Of a DNA stretch of 64,000 nt, positions 47,372 through 59,500 are shown piece after piece (positions within the stretch are counted from its first letter, which is position 1; each line of letters begins with the position of its first letter). Location: contig JANPYM010000003.1 of NCBI GenBank assembly GCA_025890175.1, forward strand, positions 2,228,795-2,292,794, read 5' to 3'. A program made the translations under genes and the position numbers. The notes below the pieces were generated by a model. It was not told the origin of the DNA and ran no database searches. It saw nothing but the letters and a program-made list of their open reading frames with translations. The stretch is from Ciborinia camelliae. Taxonomy: Eukaryota; Ascomycota; Leotiomycetes; Helotiales; Sclerotiniaceae.

Positions 47372-48125
47372 ACAAATGAGAAAGAGACGTTTTGTAGGAA
47401 TTTGGACTCGATATAAGCTTCGAGGTAGTGGGTTTTACTAATACATAATGCCGCCTAAATCTTGTATCATGGCGATTATTTAAGTTCCTTTCTTGGACAT
47501 TCTTGGATAACTTACAATATGAAATACGATCTTACTTTTCTGTGTTGGATCATCAAATGCATGAGGTTGAGCGCATTTTGAGAATGTCCTGCGAGGTGAC
47601 ATGCGGTGGTTGCAAAATGATCTCCCGGTGAGCTTAAAATTTTCATGCGGTGGAGAATTCGTGCTGTACATGCTAAACCTAGCTAGTATCGCCATATCGG
47701 GATCCCATTATCATTTTTCTGTATGGAATTCTCATCTCAATAATCGTACACCCATAGACTTTATGAACGATTTACCAGCACTCAAAAATTCAATCAACCA
47801 CATACACAATAATGGAAGAATAGAAAAATAGAAAAAATTTCTTTCTCGAGAAATATTGACAACCGGTTGATGGATGATTTGTACCTGCAGTGTGGACGTA
47901 CCCGGGATCCTTAAGCTAATGATCTATCTACCCCATCAATTAAAGTTGACACCCTAGCTAGATTTGTCTCGGTATTCAGCTGGTCTAGGTACCTACTATC
48001 GGCTTTTTCCCGAGGAAGCGCAAACAATTGATATTTGGATACAGTATCTAGAAAACTCTTTTTTTTTTCACTCATTCTCTTGAATCTTCACATCTCTCTC
48101 AATCGCACAGTAATCAGTTTTCAAG
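47372..48125. other. Intergenic, no gene seen
   Basis: This is the 3' region of the rhodopsin-like gene and the promoter of the Smr gene. A T10 run followed by CT-rich sequence at 48058-48110 is a typical fungal core promoter or leader feature. Confidence 0.45.
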
Positions 48126-49033
48126 ATGTCTTCGTCTTATGCTATGAAATCAATGGGCTCTAAAGGTTAGACGAATTCCCCTCCCGACCAGCTTGCACTT
48201 TCCAGCTTCCCCAACGTCTCAATCTCCCGCCCTAAATTTAATGCACCATACTCACGTAACGAACAGCCTTCAATCATTCCTCTTCCAATGACGCTGAAGC
48301 CGAATACGATCGACTACGCGACCTCGCTCACAAAGAAGCCGCAAAGCGCTCTCAATGTTTTGATCAGGCGCATCAAGCCTACACATCCGGAGATGGAGCC
48401 AAAGCCCACGAACTAAGTGCCCAAGGAAAGGAACACGCGGCGCAAATGGACGCATACAATAAACAAGCTTCAGATTTCATATTCCGAGAGAATAATGCGC
48501 AAGGCAGAGTAGGAGACGATGAAATCGATTTGCATGGGCAATATGTCGAGGAGGCGGAACGCATTGTGGAAGAGAGAATCAAGTATGCGCGACAACAGGG
48601 ACAATCTCATTTGCATGTCATTGTGGGAAAGGGTAATCATAGCAAGGACCATGTGCAGAAGATTAAGCCTAAGGTGGAAGAGATTTGTAGGGAGTTGGGT
48701 TTGCAGTATACGACGGAAGAAAATGCGGGAAGGATGTATATCAATCTGCAAGGTGGCGCGGCTGTTATCCCACCAAGTGAAGGAAGTCATGGGGGTCAAC
48801 AACATCATGGTGGTCAGCAACAGGGTGGAAATCAACAACCATCTTATCAACAACCTCAGCAAGGATATCAGCAACCTCAGCAGAGCGGATATCAACAAGG
48901 AGGATATCAGCAAGGCGGCCAGCAACAACAGCAGAACAACAACGACAACAACGACGAATTGGAGAAATTGGCAAAGAAATTTCTCCCAAAAATTCTACGG
49001 AAAGCAGAAAAGGCTTGCTGTGCAGTCATGTGA
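48126..49033 (+). CDS. DUF1771-Smr domain protein with Q/N-rich tract and CaaX terminus, two exons
   Basis: Exon 1 is 48126-48165, the intron 48166-48266 (101 nt), and exon 2 48267-49033, for 268 residues. Residues about 20-85 form the helical DUF1771 module (EYDRLRDLAHKEAAKRSQCF, then AHELSAQGKEH). The Smr domain follows with DLHG at 101-104 and GKGNHS at 134-139, and it ends with NAGRMYINL. Smr domains bind nucleic acid and some are endonucleases. Residues about 165-235 are a prion-like Q/N/G/Y-rich tract. The protein ends in CCAVM, a CaaX box of the farnesyl type with an adjacent cysteine that could be palmitoylated. The yeast counterpart YPL199C has the same DUF1771-Smr order and is listed as predicted palmitoylated, as I recall. 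Membrane tethering is inferred. The short first exon is supported by the splice sites and by the open frame; no ATG starts the second exon. Confidence 0.9.
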
Positions 49034-50081
49034 GGGATGCACATTTTGCTTTTGTTTGGTTCCTATTTGGTTACGATTTTGCATACATAGCTTTTTTCTT
49101 CGAACATACCCCGGGTTTCTAGAGGGGCCATTGGAGATATGATATGGTTGGATGTTAAGAGAGATGGGATAGTAATTTTTAATGTTGTTATTTTCTATCT
49201 GGTACTTGGTGGAAGATCACGATGACATGATAGGTTAGATGAATGAGAATCTTTTTGATATCCTCTGGTTGTATTTGTTTTCAGAAACCCCATCTTGACT
49301 CACCAACTCCTCATTTATCACACACATGATCTCCGCATGATTCTTCCATCTCCATTTAACCCACGCCAGGATTTGATTTGTGGGCTTGAAAGTGGCAGTC
49401 TTGGTAATGGGATAGATGAGTGGTCACCTCAAGGTTGCTTATAGACGGGATTCTTACTCGTATCAAATGAATATGACGCTCCGCTGGGCCACTGCCGTGG
49501 TGACTTTTTTGCTGCGCTCTAGAATCCAATCTTGTTCATCAAATCCAGGTTCTTTCTCATATTTTCCAATCACCCTATTTTATAAAGAGTTTTGAGGTTC
49601 TACCTACTCTTTGGAACATTATCCTAAAAAGCTTTACGGCAGTATTCCACCAGAGCGTTAGTTATATGGATTCATAAAAGAATTAACAAAGGTATTTTTT
49701 TATATACCTACCTAGGCATATATATAAATGTTTATCAATAAGGTTGAATTGGAATTAGACCTTTCTGTCACCAGATGACCTACCTAGGAAAAGACTTTTA
49801 TCTAAATTATGTTAAAAAATGTCGGTTAAACATCGGTCTAAATCTATGTGCTATCTAAAGTTTTCGTATCACCGATAAGTAAAACTCTTTCCTGCAACAA
49901 GTTGTCTTTCCTCTTAATTTAGCACAATAACTCCCCACCATCCGTAATCGGCCTCAATTATAAGAAAAGAGCGACACCGGACAGCCGTTGACCCATTGCA
50001 CAACGCAGAGGTGCCGATACCTGCTTCAGCTCTCCCGACGCAAGTTGGAACCGCGGATATCCGATAACAGGACTGTCGCGC
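49034..50081. other. Intergenic, no gene seen
   Basis: This holds the 3' region of the Smr gene and the promoter of the second Zn2Cys6 gene. TACCTACCTAGG-type motifs occur at 49706-49720 and 49780-49792. No coding sequence is supported. Confidence 0.45.
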
Positions 50082-52480
50082 ATGGAGCTTTCACATGCGA
50101 TGATGGGCGGGGCTACCGCTACCAGTCCAACTACAGGCGCTCGGCCAAGTACAGGAGGGGGCTTCAATAAACGCAAGAGAAGTGGTGCAGGTTTCGAAAG
50201 TAGTCCTGGGACTGGAAATGAACAAGAGGATGAAGAGGCAGAGAGAAGAAGGCAGCCAGGTGTGAAGAGAGCTTGTAACGAATGTCGTCAACAGAAAGTG
50301 AGTCACTACTTTTCCAAATGAATATACTCGCGATCCAAAAATGCGACAATGCGACAATGCAACAATGCGACAGCAACTCTTTTCAAATCCTGGCCTAGAA
50401 CATTCAATTGCCATGCTAATCTTCAATAATTTCAGCTTCGATGCGATGTTGTCCAAGATCCTTTCAGCTTCTGCTCTCGGTGTATCCGACTAAAGCTCGA
50501 TTGTAAGATTGAGTCGAACTTCAAAAGAGTGGGCAAACGAAGCAAGCATGCGGAAATGGAGAAGCAAATCGAAAGACTCCAACGAACAGTAGCTCGTGCT
50601 CAGCAAGCAGGTTTCGTTCCCGATGAAGAAGAAGACCAATCCCCAGTTGCGAATAGCGTCTATCAACACTCGAGAAACCAATCATATATGGGATCGGAAG
50701 AAGCTGTGTCATCCTTACTTCACCTGAAGCAAGGAGGCTCTTACAATTTACCACAATATGCGCGACAAATTGAGAACGTGGGCTTGACGGAGGATGCCAT
50801 TAATCAACTGTTCGGCGAATTCTTCATTTGGTATCACCCATATCTCCCATTTCTTAGCGCAGATCAAACCCCCGACCAATATTATCAACAAGACCCCCTC
50901 CTTTTCTGGGCTATCATCACTGTCGCAGCACGTCGATATTCTGCGGACCCCAGTTTGTTGACCAATATTCATGGCCCTGTTACTAGGCTATTGTGGGCGA
51001 AGGTGGGTGAGGTGCCGAACAATTACCATATTATTAAAGCATTGATTTTGTTATGTACTTGGCCATTGCCTATAAGTACAACTTCATCTGATATCACGCA
51101 CATTTTGTCTGGTGTAATGATGAAAGCTGCCACCGGCATTGGACTTCATCGACCAAATCATACTCAAGATTTCTCTCGAGTATCTGTTGACCTCAACAGG
51201 GAACAGTTGAACGATAGAGTAGTAACGTGGGCGGTCTGCAATATTGTAGCACAAAGTACAGCCACTGGATATGGGCAACCAGCGTCAACATTATATGACT
51301 GGACACTTGCAGTACGACCAGGAGAAGAGGGGCCATTTACTATTTCGTCAGAGCTTTCATCCCGCCTTACAATTGAGCGATTCTGCGATAAAGTCTCGAA
51401 AGAAATGTACAACAATGCCAATGATCCTAGAGGTGTTGCTGGTGATGAAATCAGGGCTTTATTGACTAGGGTATATCGTCGGGAGTATGAGGAGATTCGG
51501 GTAGCAATTCTCTCTAGGCAGAATCTATCACCAATTGTCGATCTCCACCTTCGTGCTGCTGGATTGCATCTTCGACTTTCCGCCTTCTTTGATTCGAGTA
51601 CCACTCAGGGATACTTAGATGACTTGATGGGCTTATGGCGAGCTACTGCTCAGTTTTTAGATCTCGTCTTCGAGCTTGAGACCCCCTCGACCGAAAATAC
51701 TAATGGTGGTATCCTTCGATTCGCCACAGGCTACATCTTGCAAATGATCATTGCTGCTTGCTTTTCATTACTTAAGCTGCTTAGTTCGTTCTTCGCCAAG
51801 ATCATGGATTTTGACCGCGGTCGTCAATTGTTCCATCGTACCATTTCAGCCATTAGGACCATGAGTATCATGAACAATGACTTACCATGGAGACTCGCTG
51901 AACTCATGGTTCAGATGTACAATGGAGCTCGAGTCGAACAACGGCAAATAGCGAAAATGAACAATGGCAATGAACTGGATTCAGGCTCAGTTGTTATAGA
52001 TGACAGTTTGCAATTGAAAGTTAGATGTAGGATGAGCATGAGCTTAGTATTCGATTCGATTTGGAGATGGAGAGAGGAGTTTCAGACTCAAGGTCAAAGT
52101 ATTGAAGGTCCGTGGTTTTCCCAGTCTTTGTGCATAACATTCGTTCGTAGAAGATCATCAACTAAAGTCTTAACACAGCAGCGATGCGAAACCCGACCAA
52201 CCCCGATAGTGCCAACGAATCATCTGCCTCGTCAACTCACTTGGACAGTACTCTTATTCCTCCATCTCATCAGATGCAGAATCAACTCCTTTCTGCAGCT
52301 GGCGCCGTCACTCCAAGCGATGCCATGACTGGTGCTAACAGTATGCTCGGTGGAAATATCAACTATGGCGAAACAAATTACGAGGTTTTCGATCCCCTAA
52401 ATTGGATGTTGGATGGATTGGTCGATTTTCCCTACAGCTACAATGCTGTTCAAGGGCTTGAAGCCAATGGTTTGGGTTGA
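50082..52480 (+). CDS. Zn2Cys6 transcription factor (PrtT/War1-like), three exons
   Basis: Exons are 50082-50297, 50436-52107 and 52179-52480, for 729 residues. Intron 1 (50298-50435, GTGAGT donor, TTTCAG acceptor) splits the zinc cluster after CNECRQQK; exon 2 resumes with LRCDVVQDPFSFCSRC and LKLDC, giving the six cysteines. KRVGKRSKHAEMEKQIERLQ is the usual basic linker and short coiled coil. A middle homology region follows (FFIWYHPYLPFLS, then DPLLFWAIITVAARR). Intron 2 (52109 or nearby to 52178) has a GTCCGT donor and a CAGCAG tandem acceptor; it is needed because the unspliced frame runs into non-conserved sequence. The acidic, Asn-rich tail (TNYEVFDPLNWMLDGLVDF) looks like an activation domain. 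The family includes regulators of proteases and weak-acid stress. Targets are unknown. Confidence 0.9.
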
Positions 52481-54221
52481 AAGCTAGAAAACCTTCAACT
52501 GCCAAGCTATCTTGAACATTAGACCAATCATGCCTTTGGATCCTTAGATGGGGATTTTTTCGAGGTGAACTTTCAGACGTCGATGCGGAGGCCTTGCCCC
52601 TGGAGGTCTTGTTCTCAGAAATCTCGTCTTAAGTAGTACCGACAAAATTGTGGGCTAATACATGCGAAAGTTTTGCACAATGCCGAACCTCTGGACCGTC
52701 TACTTTAGCAACAACTTCTACCAATCGCCCCACTCTAATTATCAATGCTGAGTTCTTACTTAGCCTTCTTTTTCATAACTTTCCTCATTTTAATTTTTTA
52801 CGAAGCTTACGATTCTTTCAATGCGCATTTGATGGTGGATAAAATACCCCCTTTGAGCACTCTTCCAATTCTTCAAGCGACTGGGCTCGTTTCACTACTT
52901 GTTTTGGTTCAACCTTTCCCAAAAGGTTAATAGGCCGAAGTAACTTCCTTGAATATTTTTTTTTCTCCTTTTGGGTGGAGTTGATGGATGGAATGGAACT
53001 TTATGGGGAATTTGCTTTTTGACGGGTGTGAAGGAGAAGAAGGATGTAACTTTTGCGACTGCCTTTTCAGGTAAATGGGTGGACGGGCGACTAAGGTGTA
53101 ACATTGGGTCTGGGTTTGAGCTTTGGATGAGCGGGCTGTTGGGGCTGAATAGGTACTACAGGCTGGCTAGTAAATGGTAGAATGACAATGCTTGCTTGGT
53201 AAGATAGTATGGTGGCTCAAAATGAAATTTACCCAGTTAGCTAATTGATAATAGGAGGGTATATAGTGTGAAAGATTGAAGGTTGGTAGGTAGATCATAT
53301 AGTTAGCCTTCTCTATACCATATTCATGGCGACGGCAATAGTATATAAGGTGATGTTCGACGAACTTCGTATGGTAGTAGGGTATGAGGGTGGTGAACTA
53401 AAGTCTAGCACATAGTATTGAACATGATCAAGAAGTATATAAGGTAGAAGTGTATTGTATTCCAGAAAGGCGACGATGATGCTCTACAACTACGACTAAA
53501 GGTCGGTCTAATATATACAGGTCGAGGAGAATCACGTGACCTCTATACACATGGTTTTCCCGCATAATAGCATTAGTTGCCGTTAGCCCTGGCTCAAATG
53601 GCAGATGACAAATGAAATAAAAGCGATGAAATGAACTAAGAGAATGTTTGAGGAAGTTTTGATGGCTGTGACGATGGATGTCTTGTTATGGCCTCCTACA
53701 TCTTATTAACCGCTTTCTTTAAAGTTTACACTCTTGTACGTCTTGTCATTAGTGCGATGGGTTGCGAGTCAATGACAAGGATAATCAATCGTTCCTCGAA
53801 AGGGGGCTTTCTGGTAAGTGGACTCCTAAAGCCTTCGGGGACTTGCATATCTGTAGAATCTTGGGTCTGTGACTGCGTCTGGGCTTTTTAGTAGAGCTTC
53901 AACTTTCTACGAGCACTTAATATTTCTTGGTTTCTCATCTTATTAATTAAATTTCTTTTCGCCCGTTTGGAACTTGGTTGTTCCTATCGATGATGGATAT
54001 AAATGTTAGTTGTACCTGTTGTCCGATCCAAGTGAATCAAACGGGAAATGTCAAGTTCCATTAAAGTGTATAGCAGGTCTAGCTATCTACCTTCTACTAC
54101 AGGACCAAATTTGTTCAAGTCGAAAGTTCCTCCAGAAAAACGGTGCGAGGTATGGTAAATTCATAAACCTTTCTCCGTTTGTAATGACTTTGAGAAGCAT
54201 CATGGACCATGTGCCCTTAGG
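52481..54221. other. Gene-free region downstream of the second regulator
   Basis: No intact gene is seen. Short frames at 52745-53180 and 53688-53891 resemble nothing known. From about 54087 the minus strand may still carry very decayed sequence downstream of the reductase relic. Confidence 0.4.
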
Positions 54222-54538
54222 GTTGACATTTAGTGAAGCGCCTCTAGCCTGCCAGCTCCCGAAAAGCGTAAGATCTCGAGCATCCCGAGTAAATTCGCCG
54301 GACAATGGGTTGAGTATGGCTGTGTAAAAGATACATGCGCTCCCAGATGAAAGACAACGCTTGACTGTTTGGCCAGTCTGTCACAGCTTTCCTTGCTTAT
54401 GCCAAGCTGTGGCTTTCCAAGGTCCCCCACAATAATAAGCAGCTTTTGTTCGAATACAGGATCCCATATAATTATGGACTGACTTCTACTACAATAAGTC
54501 AGCACTCGGTACCAAAATAATTGATGACCATAAGTCAT
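54222..54538 (-). pseudogene. Decayed thioester-reductase domain (NRPS/PKS-NRPS-type) fragment
   Basis: The minus-strand frame contains, in order, IIIWDPVFEQKLLIIVGDLG, KPQLGISKESCDRLAKQ, then VVFHLGAHVSF and NLLGMLEILRFSGAGRLEALH. This is the order and spacing of the NAD(P)-binding reductase domain that ends some NRPS, hybrid and aminoadipate-reductase enzymes (GDLSKPxLGL, HNGAHVN, NVxGTxExLRLA, LHYVSTLS). Directly after ALH comes a TAA where tyrosine is expected, followed in frame by MSTLRAHGP, so the lesion is a nonsense change. An expected TGATGFLG-type nucleotide-binding loop has only a degraded counterpart (DTGACC) in another frame, just upstream near 54575. The fragment has lost its adenylation, carrier and most reductase parts and cannot be functional. 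Confidence 0.72.
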
Positions 54539-56258
54539 CCCAAAGCACTAGCAAATTTTAAACAGCATGCGCCTGTATCAACTTAAACATCATTACCGGC
54601 TTTATAAACAAAATTTTACTGGAGGCCGGAATTGATATTGCTGAGTTTGATGCAAAACTTTTATTTGTCGATGTTAGAATCAATTATTTGTTACCCATCA
54701 GTATCTCTAATCGTCTACAGGGAGAGTTGGCATTAGACTTGAAGTCATCATCTTCCACCGAATTTCCCACATTGAATGATACGATCACCCAGATGGCCCC
54801 GCGAGAATCAGCGTTATTCCCTGCTGATTCAGATGTCCCAAAAATGGAAACCGAAGAAAATGGAAATGGTTTTGGCGACGAAACTGAAGCTAGCTCAGTT
54901 GATGGAAAGTCTAATATTATGACCACGATTCATGCCACTACCGCCGAGAAATTTTGCATTCCTATTAAACAACTGATGGCTGCTACAGATTTCGGGGGGG
55001 GGGGGGGGGGTCGGCGTATACTCTCTATTATTCTTTTATATCATAGAGAAACTTCTCTGGCTTGACGTTGACGTTCTTTCGAACCTTCTTTTGGATAATT
55101 CTACATTGTGAGAAACATAAAAGACGCCTTCTGAGGCCCGAATATTATCTGAACCTGCTACGCTTCATGCCCAGAAAAAAGATCATATTGATAGACTCTA
55201 TATACAACATTCCTCCAAATCCAGGGACCTTGAAACCCCCATCGAAAATCCTGTTTCCCTTCACCAGATCAGATTGCGATTCAAAGTCTTCCTCAAGAAA
55301 GGTACGATTTTTTTAGAGTTGTTGAATCTATTTGGGTTGAAACTTGGGGAACTTGAAATCTGGTTAGGACCTCATTTTATCCGGTTTACTATTATGCTAT
55401 ATCAATAACGTGGCGTGGGTTTTCAAGGAACCGTAGTCCCAGTAACAAATATAATATATGCGCGTGACAAACTATACGAAAGTCCTGGAGATGCAAGAGC
55501 CCTAAGAATCTACGGATTGCGCGTGAGATAAAGTGGTTGATCGATAATTGGGACGGGTTTCGGCGGAGCAGGACAGACAGCATTAATAGGCTAAAAAGAA
55601 ATTCGGGCCATTGATGTGCTAGATGAGTTGGATCATTACACAATGTTGGCGCGAAGACCGAGAGTGTGTGGGCGACTAGTACACTCTTTACGGGGTGTCT
55701 TAAAGATTGAAGAGTTCGTAGGTGGTTATCATCACATGGAAGAGCTTTCAAGAGTTTATACTCGGGTCGTCAAGGACTTACGGATCTCAAATGTTAAGCA
55801 GTATCTTCTTAGACATTCGCGTTATAAAAACGTATCACTCTTGCTACCATTGTTGTCATTATTTCCGTCATTATCCTTTGCTGTCCCGCACTAATCGAAT
55901 CACTCTCTTCTCAAGGATATAGATATCTGAAATGATAGCGAGTATTTTAAGAACCAGTTCCAGATTCAAATGGAGACTTAAGAGCTAGATGAGTTTTAGA
56001 GGCTTGCGGGAAGCTGTAGAGATCAAGATCATTTTTTTCCGGCGTGCAAAGATAGAATGTAAATCTTGCTGAGATCATTTGGATATAAATGAGAACATAT
56101 CTATACTTCATCTTCCGGAATTCGAGATTCGAGATTCCTTGATATCTCTAACTCCACAAATCGTTTTAGCACAAAAGAAATTGGGAAACAGTTGCAGAAA
56201 AAGTATAAAATACTTCATTCTTGTTAATATTTTATTGAACATAGTATTATTGTGTAAG
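54539..56258. other. Possible coding relics, no intact gene
   Basis: Several adjacent stretches look protein-like but are broken. On the plus strand there is a stop-free frame from about 54562 to 55063 without a usable ATG, then frames at 55062-55316, about 55320-55530 (interrupted by one TAA) and about 55600-55894. On the minus strand, 54684-54770 reads VEDDDFKSNANS, which could be a decayed carrier-protein motif upstream of the reductase relic. None is recognisable enough to name. Confidence 0.3.
54994..55010. repeat. 17-base G homopolymer
   Basis: An uninterrupted run of 17 G follows TTTC. Homopolymers of this length are unstable and error-prone in draft sequence, so any frame crossing it is unreliable. 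Confidence 0.95.
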
Positions 56259-56329
56259 GAGCTAAGTTCTATAGAATTGGAGATTCCATAGAACCTAGCT
56301 CGATGACTAAGCTAGTGTATATAGAACTA
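56259..56329 (+). repeat. Dispersed repeat copy B with 19-bp imperfect inverted repeat
   Basis: Arms at 56259-56277 (GAGCTAAGTTCTATAGAAT) and 56283-56301 pair at 17 of 19 positions with a five-base loop. The right arm and following sequence up to 56329 match the copy at 22377-22429 at about 92 percent, in opposite orientation. A hairpin-bearing dispersed sequence suggests a small non-autonomous transposon, but element ends and target duplications could not be fixed. Confidence 0.7.
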
Positions 56330-56560
56330 ATTTATATCTATATATCAATATATTTTAACATATATACATTTACGTGAGCACTGAGAACAAAAGACTATAA
56401 TATAGAGAGAGATAGTCATGGGATTATAACAAAATTGCTTGGTCCTGGGATATTTCGAATTATAGTAACTCTATCTATATTATCTGGAGTAGAGAGAAGA
56501 GCTATCCGATGATCATATCCATCAACGGGAGGATAGTGTTGGATAACAACAATAGAAATA

Positions 56561-56598
56561 CACCAGGTGGCAACGAGGCATCAAGACCTGGTGATGCC
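56561..56598. repeat. Two interlaced short inverted repeats
   Basis: CACCAGGT (56561-56568) pairs with ACCTGGTG (56586-56593), and GGCATCA (56577-56583) pairs with TGATGCC (56592-56598). The two stems overlap and so are mutually exclusive. They lie 230 bases downstream of dispersed repeat copy B and could belong to the same element. Confidence 0.55.
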
Positions 56599-59500
56599 AT
56601 CAGAATTCTGGATTTGATCACGGTGTTCCCAAAAAGAGTGATTCACCACCATCACTTGAAATATCCAAATTAAGCTACCTCTGCTTCTAAAACTCGCCTT
56701 TCAAGACTATATATCGATATTACTCGATGAAGCAACGGAGAACATTCCCATCAGCGATTAGAGCAGATGGATGACTAGACTACAGTGAATTTTGATGAAT
56801 GATTTATGACGAAGAGTGAGTGAACTTTAAGAATTTACAATATTCACTCATCTTTTCCGACCATAGTTCCTCGCATTGATACTTCCAACACTCAAGAAAG
56901 AATCAACGCGTACTGAACATTCTCTCCATCTCCATCCCTATCCCCAAAATTAAAAACCACCTTCCCCATCCAGAACAACCCCACAATCGACAGACCCACG
57001 TGTCCGCTACAGTACTTATTCCACAACACCGAGTACAATTCCAACACAGCCCTACCAACTCTTTTCGTAACGGCGAAATGTTATCAATTTCAAATCACCT
57101 AGTCGCCAAAAACAAAAATTCCACCACTCACAGCACTCCATACGTAAATCCCACTCGTCCCCAATAAGTCCCAGATATTACCAACCCCCCGGAACCATCC
57201 ACACCTACTCGCACATCACGCCACCATATCATACACCATCTCACTCAAGCAGACGCAGACACAGACGCAGAAGCAGAGCAGAAGCACAAGCTCGCAGGTT
57301 CGGCCAAGCCGATCCCGAAGCGGTTTACTGCTAAATATGCATAAATACGGAATTCGTGAGAATTTAGGCCCGCCCCCAATCTCACTACTTGCACTATGAT
57401 GCTGTCAGCTTACTCTACTTTTCGAGTGTATGTTGCTGATTATCACCACTGGATTAGGTTATTTGATATTAGTTGAATTTTAGTAAAGCATGTAAGAGTG
57501 AGATGGCTGATATCTACCGTATGCGTGGCTGGGCCGCTAGCCCTATATGCAGTATGTGTGATGAGGTGGGTGGACGAGACGGGTAGGGCGAGGCGAAGTG
57601 AGGGGATAGGGATAAGCAGAGTGGCGGTTTGTTGGTTTTTACGATCCCATAGGATGCGGCCCATGTGGGTTATGGTTTATTGAAGGTTACATTTTGACCA
57701 CGTTTTCGGAGTTAGTGGGTTATGGATAACTCGTGGTTTCTAGTGCTAGTGAGTTATAGGGCTGGAAGGGTGGGGAATCTCGTATGCAATTTTGAGGAGA
57801 TGGCGAAGGGTTAACAGTTTGGTGCTGTGGAGGTTTAGATGTTTCTAAGCAATCGTGGAAAAAGACATTTGTGAATTGAGTGTGGGTGAATATGAATGAA
57901 CGAAAATGATTAGAGTTTAGATATTTTTACTGGTGGCCACGACGTAATTTGTGCATCCATTGGTGATACAAAATCTAGATCTGGAAGAACAAGAGAAACA
58001 CTATCTGGGTATCCAACATAGGCCAAATGACTGTCCGTGTCTAATTTTGGATTTGATGGCAAGGTATGATTCGACAAACTCAATATTCAATACTATACTG
58101 CTTGTCATTTTACACTATCCCAATTTCCATTTAGAATTGAGAGGTGGGAAAATCGAGACCTCGACTATCAACTATATCTTCCGACTAGAAGTATAAGTCG
58201 ACCATAAAACAAAAAGAATGCATACCAATCCCATCACGGCCGCCATTTAGCAACGATGGTTTCCAGTGTTTATCCTACCTTGTCTATCTGGGCAATCCCG
58301 ACTTAGACACCCGAATCAATTCCATCGCCGTAGAAAACACGTTGCTGACAAAAACAAACAGCAAAAACGTGGTAAAAACATGGCACAAACATGGCATGGT
58401 CTCACCACAATCCTTCAAAGAAGGCACACAGAAACGTTCGTTCAGTAACACATAACATATCTCCACAGTGACATGATGTGAAACGAGCCCAGGTACTAAA
58501 TCATCGCGGATATGAATGTGCGATATGAAATCAGCTTTTCAAAAGTCTGAAAGTAAAGTGCTTGCTTTAACTTCTGACTCGAAGAATTTAATCTGCACGC
58601 CGAATAACATTGTTGCTGTCCCGAGCTTCTCAACCATTTGGTCTCATATATACCACTCTGCCGTTTGTATGAAGCCCACCCTGGGTGCAAATATGTGGAA
58701 TTCTGTACATGTTGGATTATGTATAATTGTTGGTATTGCGGTAACTGTTGGTTTCTATCTGTTGCGGATATGAAATGTTGTTGTTGTGTTGTTGTTTCTG
58801 GGGAAGGTGGGGTGGAAGGAAGCTTTGACTTGCTATTGTGAAGGATGGACCATGTTCTCATGTGAAGCTATTTTGAGATATCTCATGGGGCGAATTATGG
58901 TGGAGATGTGATATTGAGGTTGTGGGATTCTGGTCATGGTGGCGGCGACATGATAAATTTTGGTGACAGTAGAGCGGGTTGAGGTTTTTAACAGAGAGGA
59001 GGATCTTGAAGGCTCTGAGCTAGTTTTACTCGTAAAGTTAGAAATTGTTCCAATTGATTTGATTTATTATTTGTAAAATGGGGAATTCTTACAGAAGGAA
59101 TATGTTGTATATTGTTTGTGGTACAACACCGAGTTGAGAATTTTGGATGGTAAAATTTTCTGTTTTGAAGACGTTAGTTGTCTTCAATAACTGTCAGCCA
59201 GTTTGATCTAGAGGTAAAGTTAGATTGAAACTTATGATCAACCTAGATGAAATGCTTCAAACGTCAATCTATCATGGTGATATAGCTCTGGTCCTAGTTG
59301 GGGGCTTCGACCGAGTGGATCAACAAGAGATCGTAAAGTTGCCACCACAGTTCCTTTCGGAGACAAACTCTATTGCAAGGCATTATAGACACTTGAGGGT
59401 GTACCGCTATTGGCAGTGGTCAAAAGGCAGACTGGATAATCAAATCAAAATCCATTCTGTGATATTGAATATGTGAATTAAATTTTCTGCATTGCATGAG

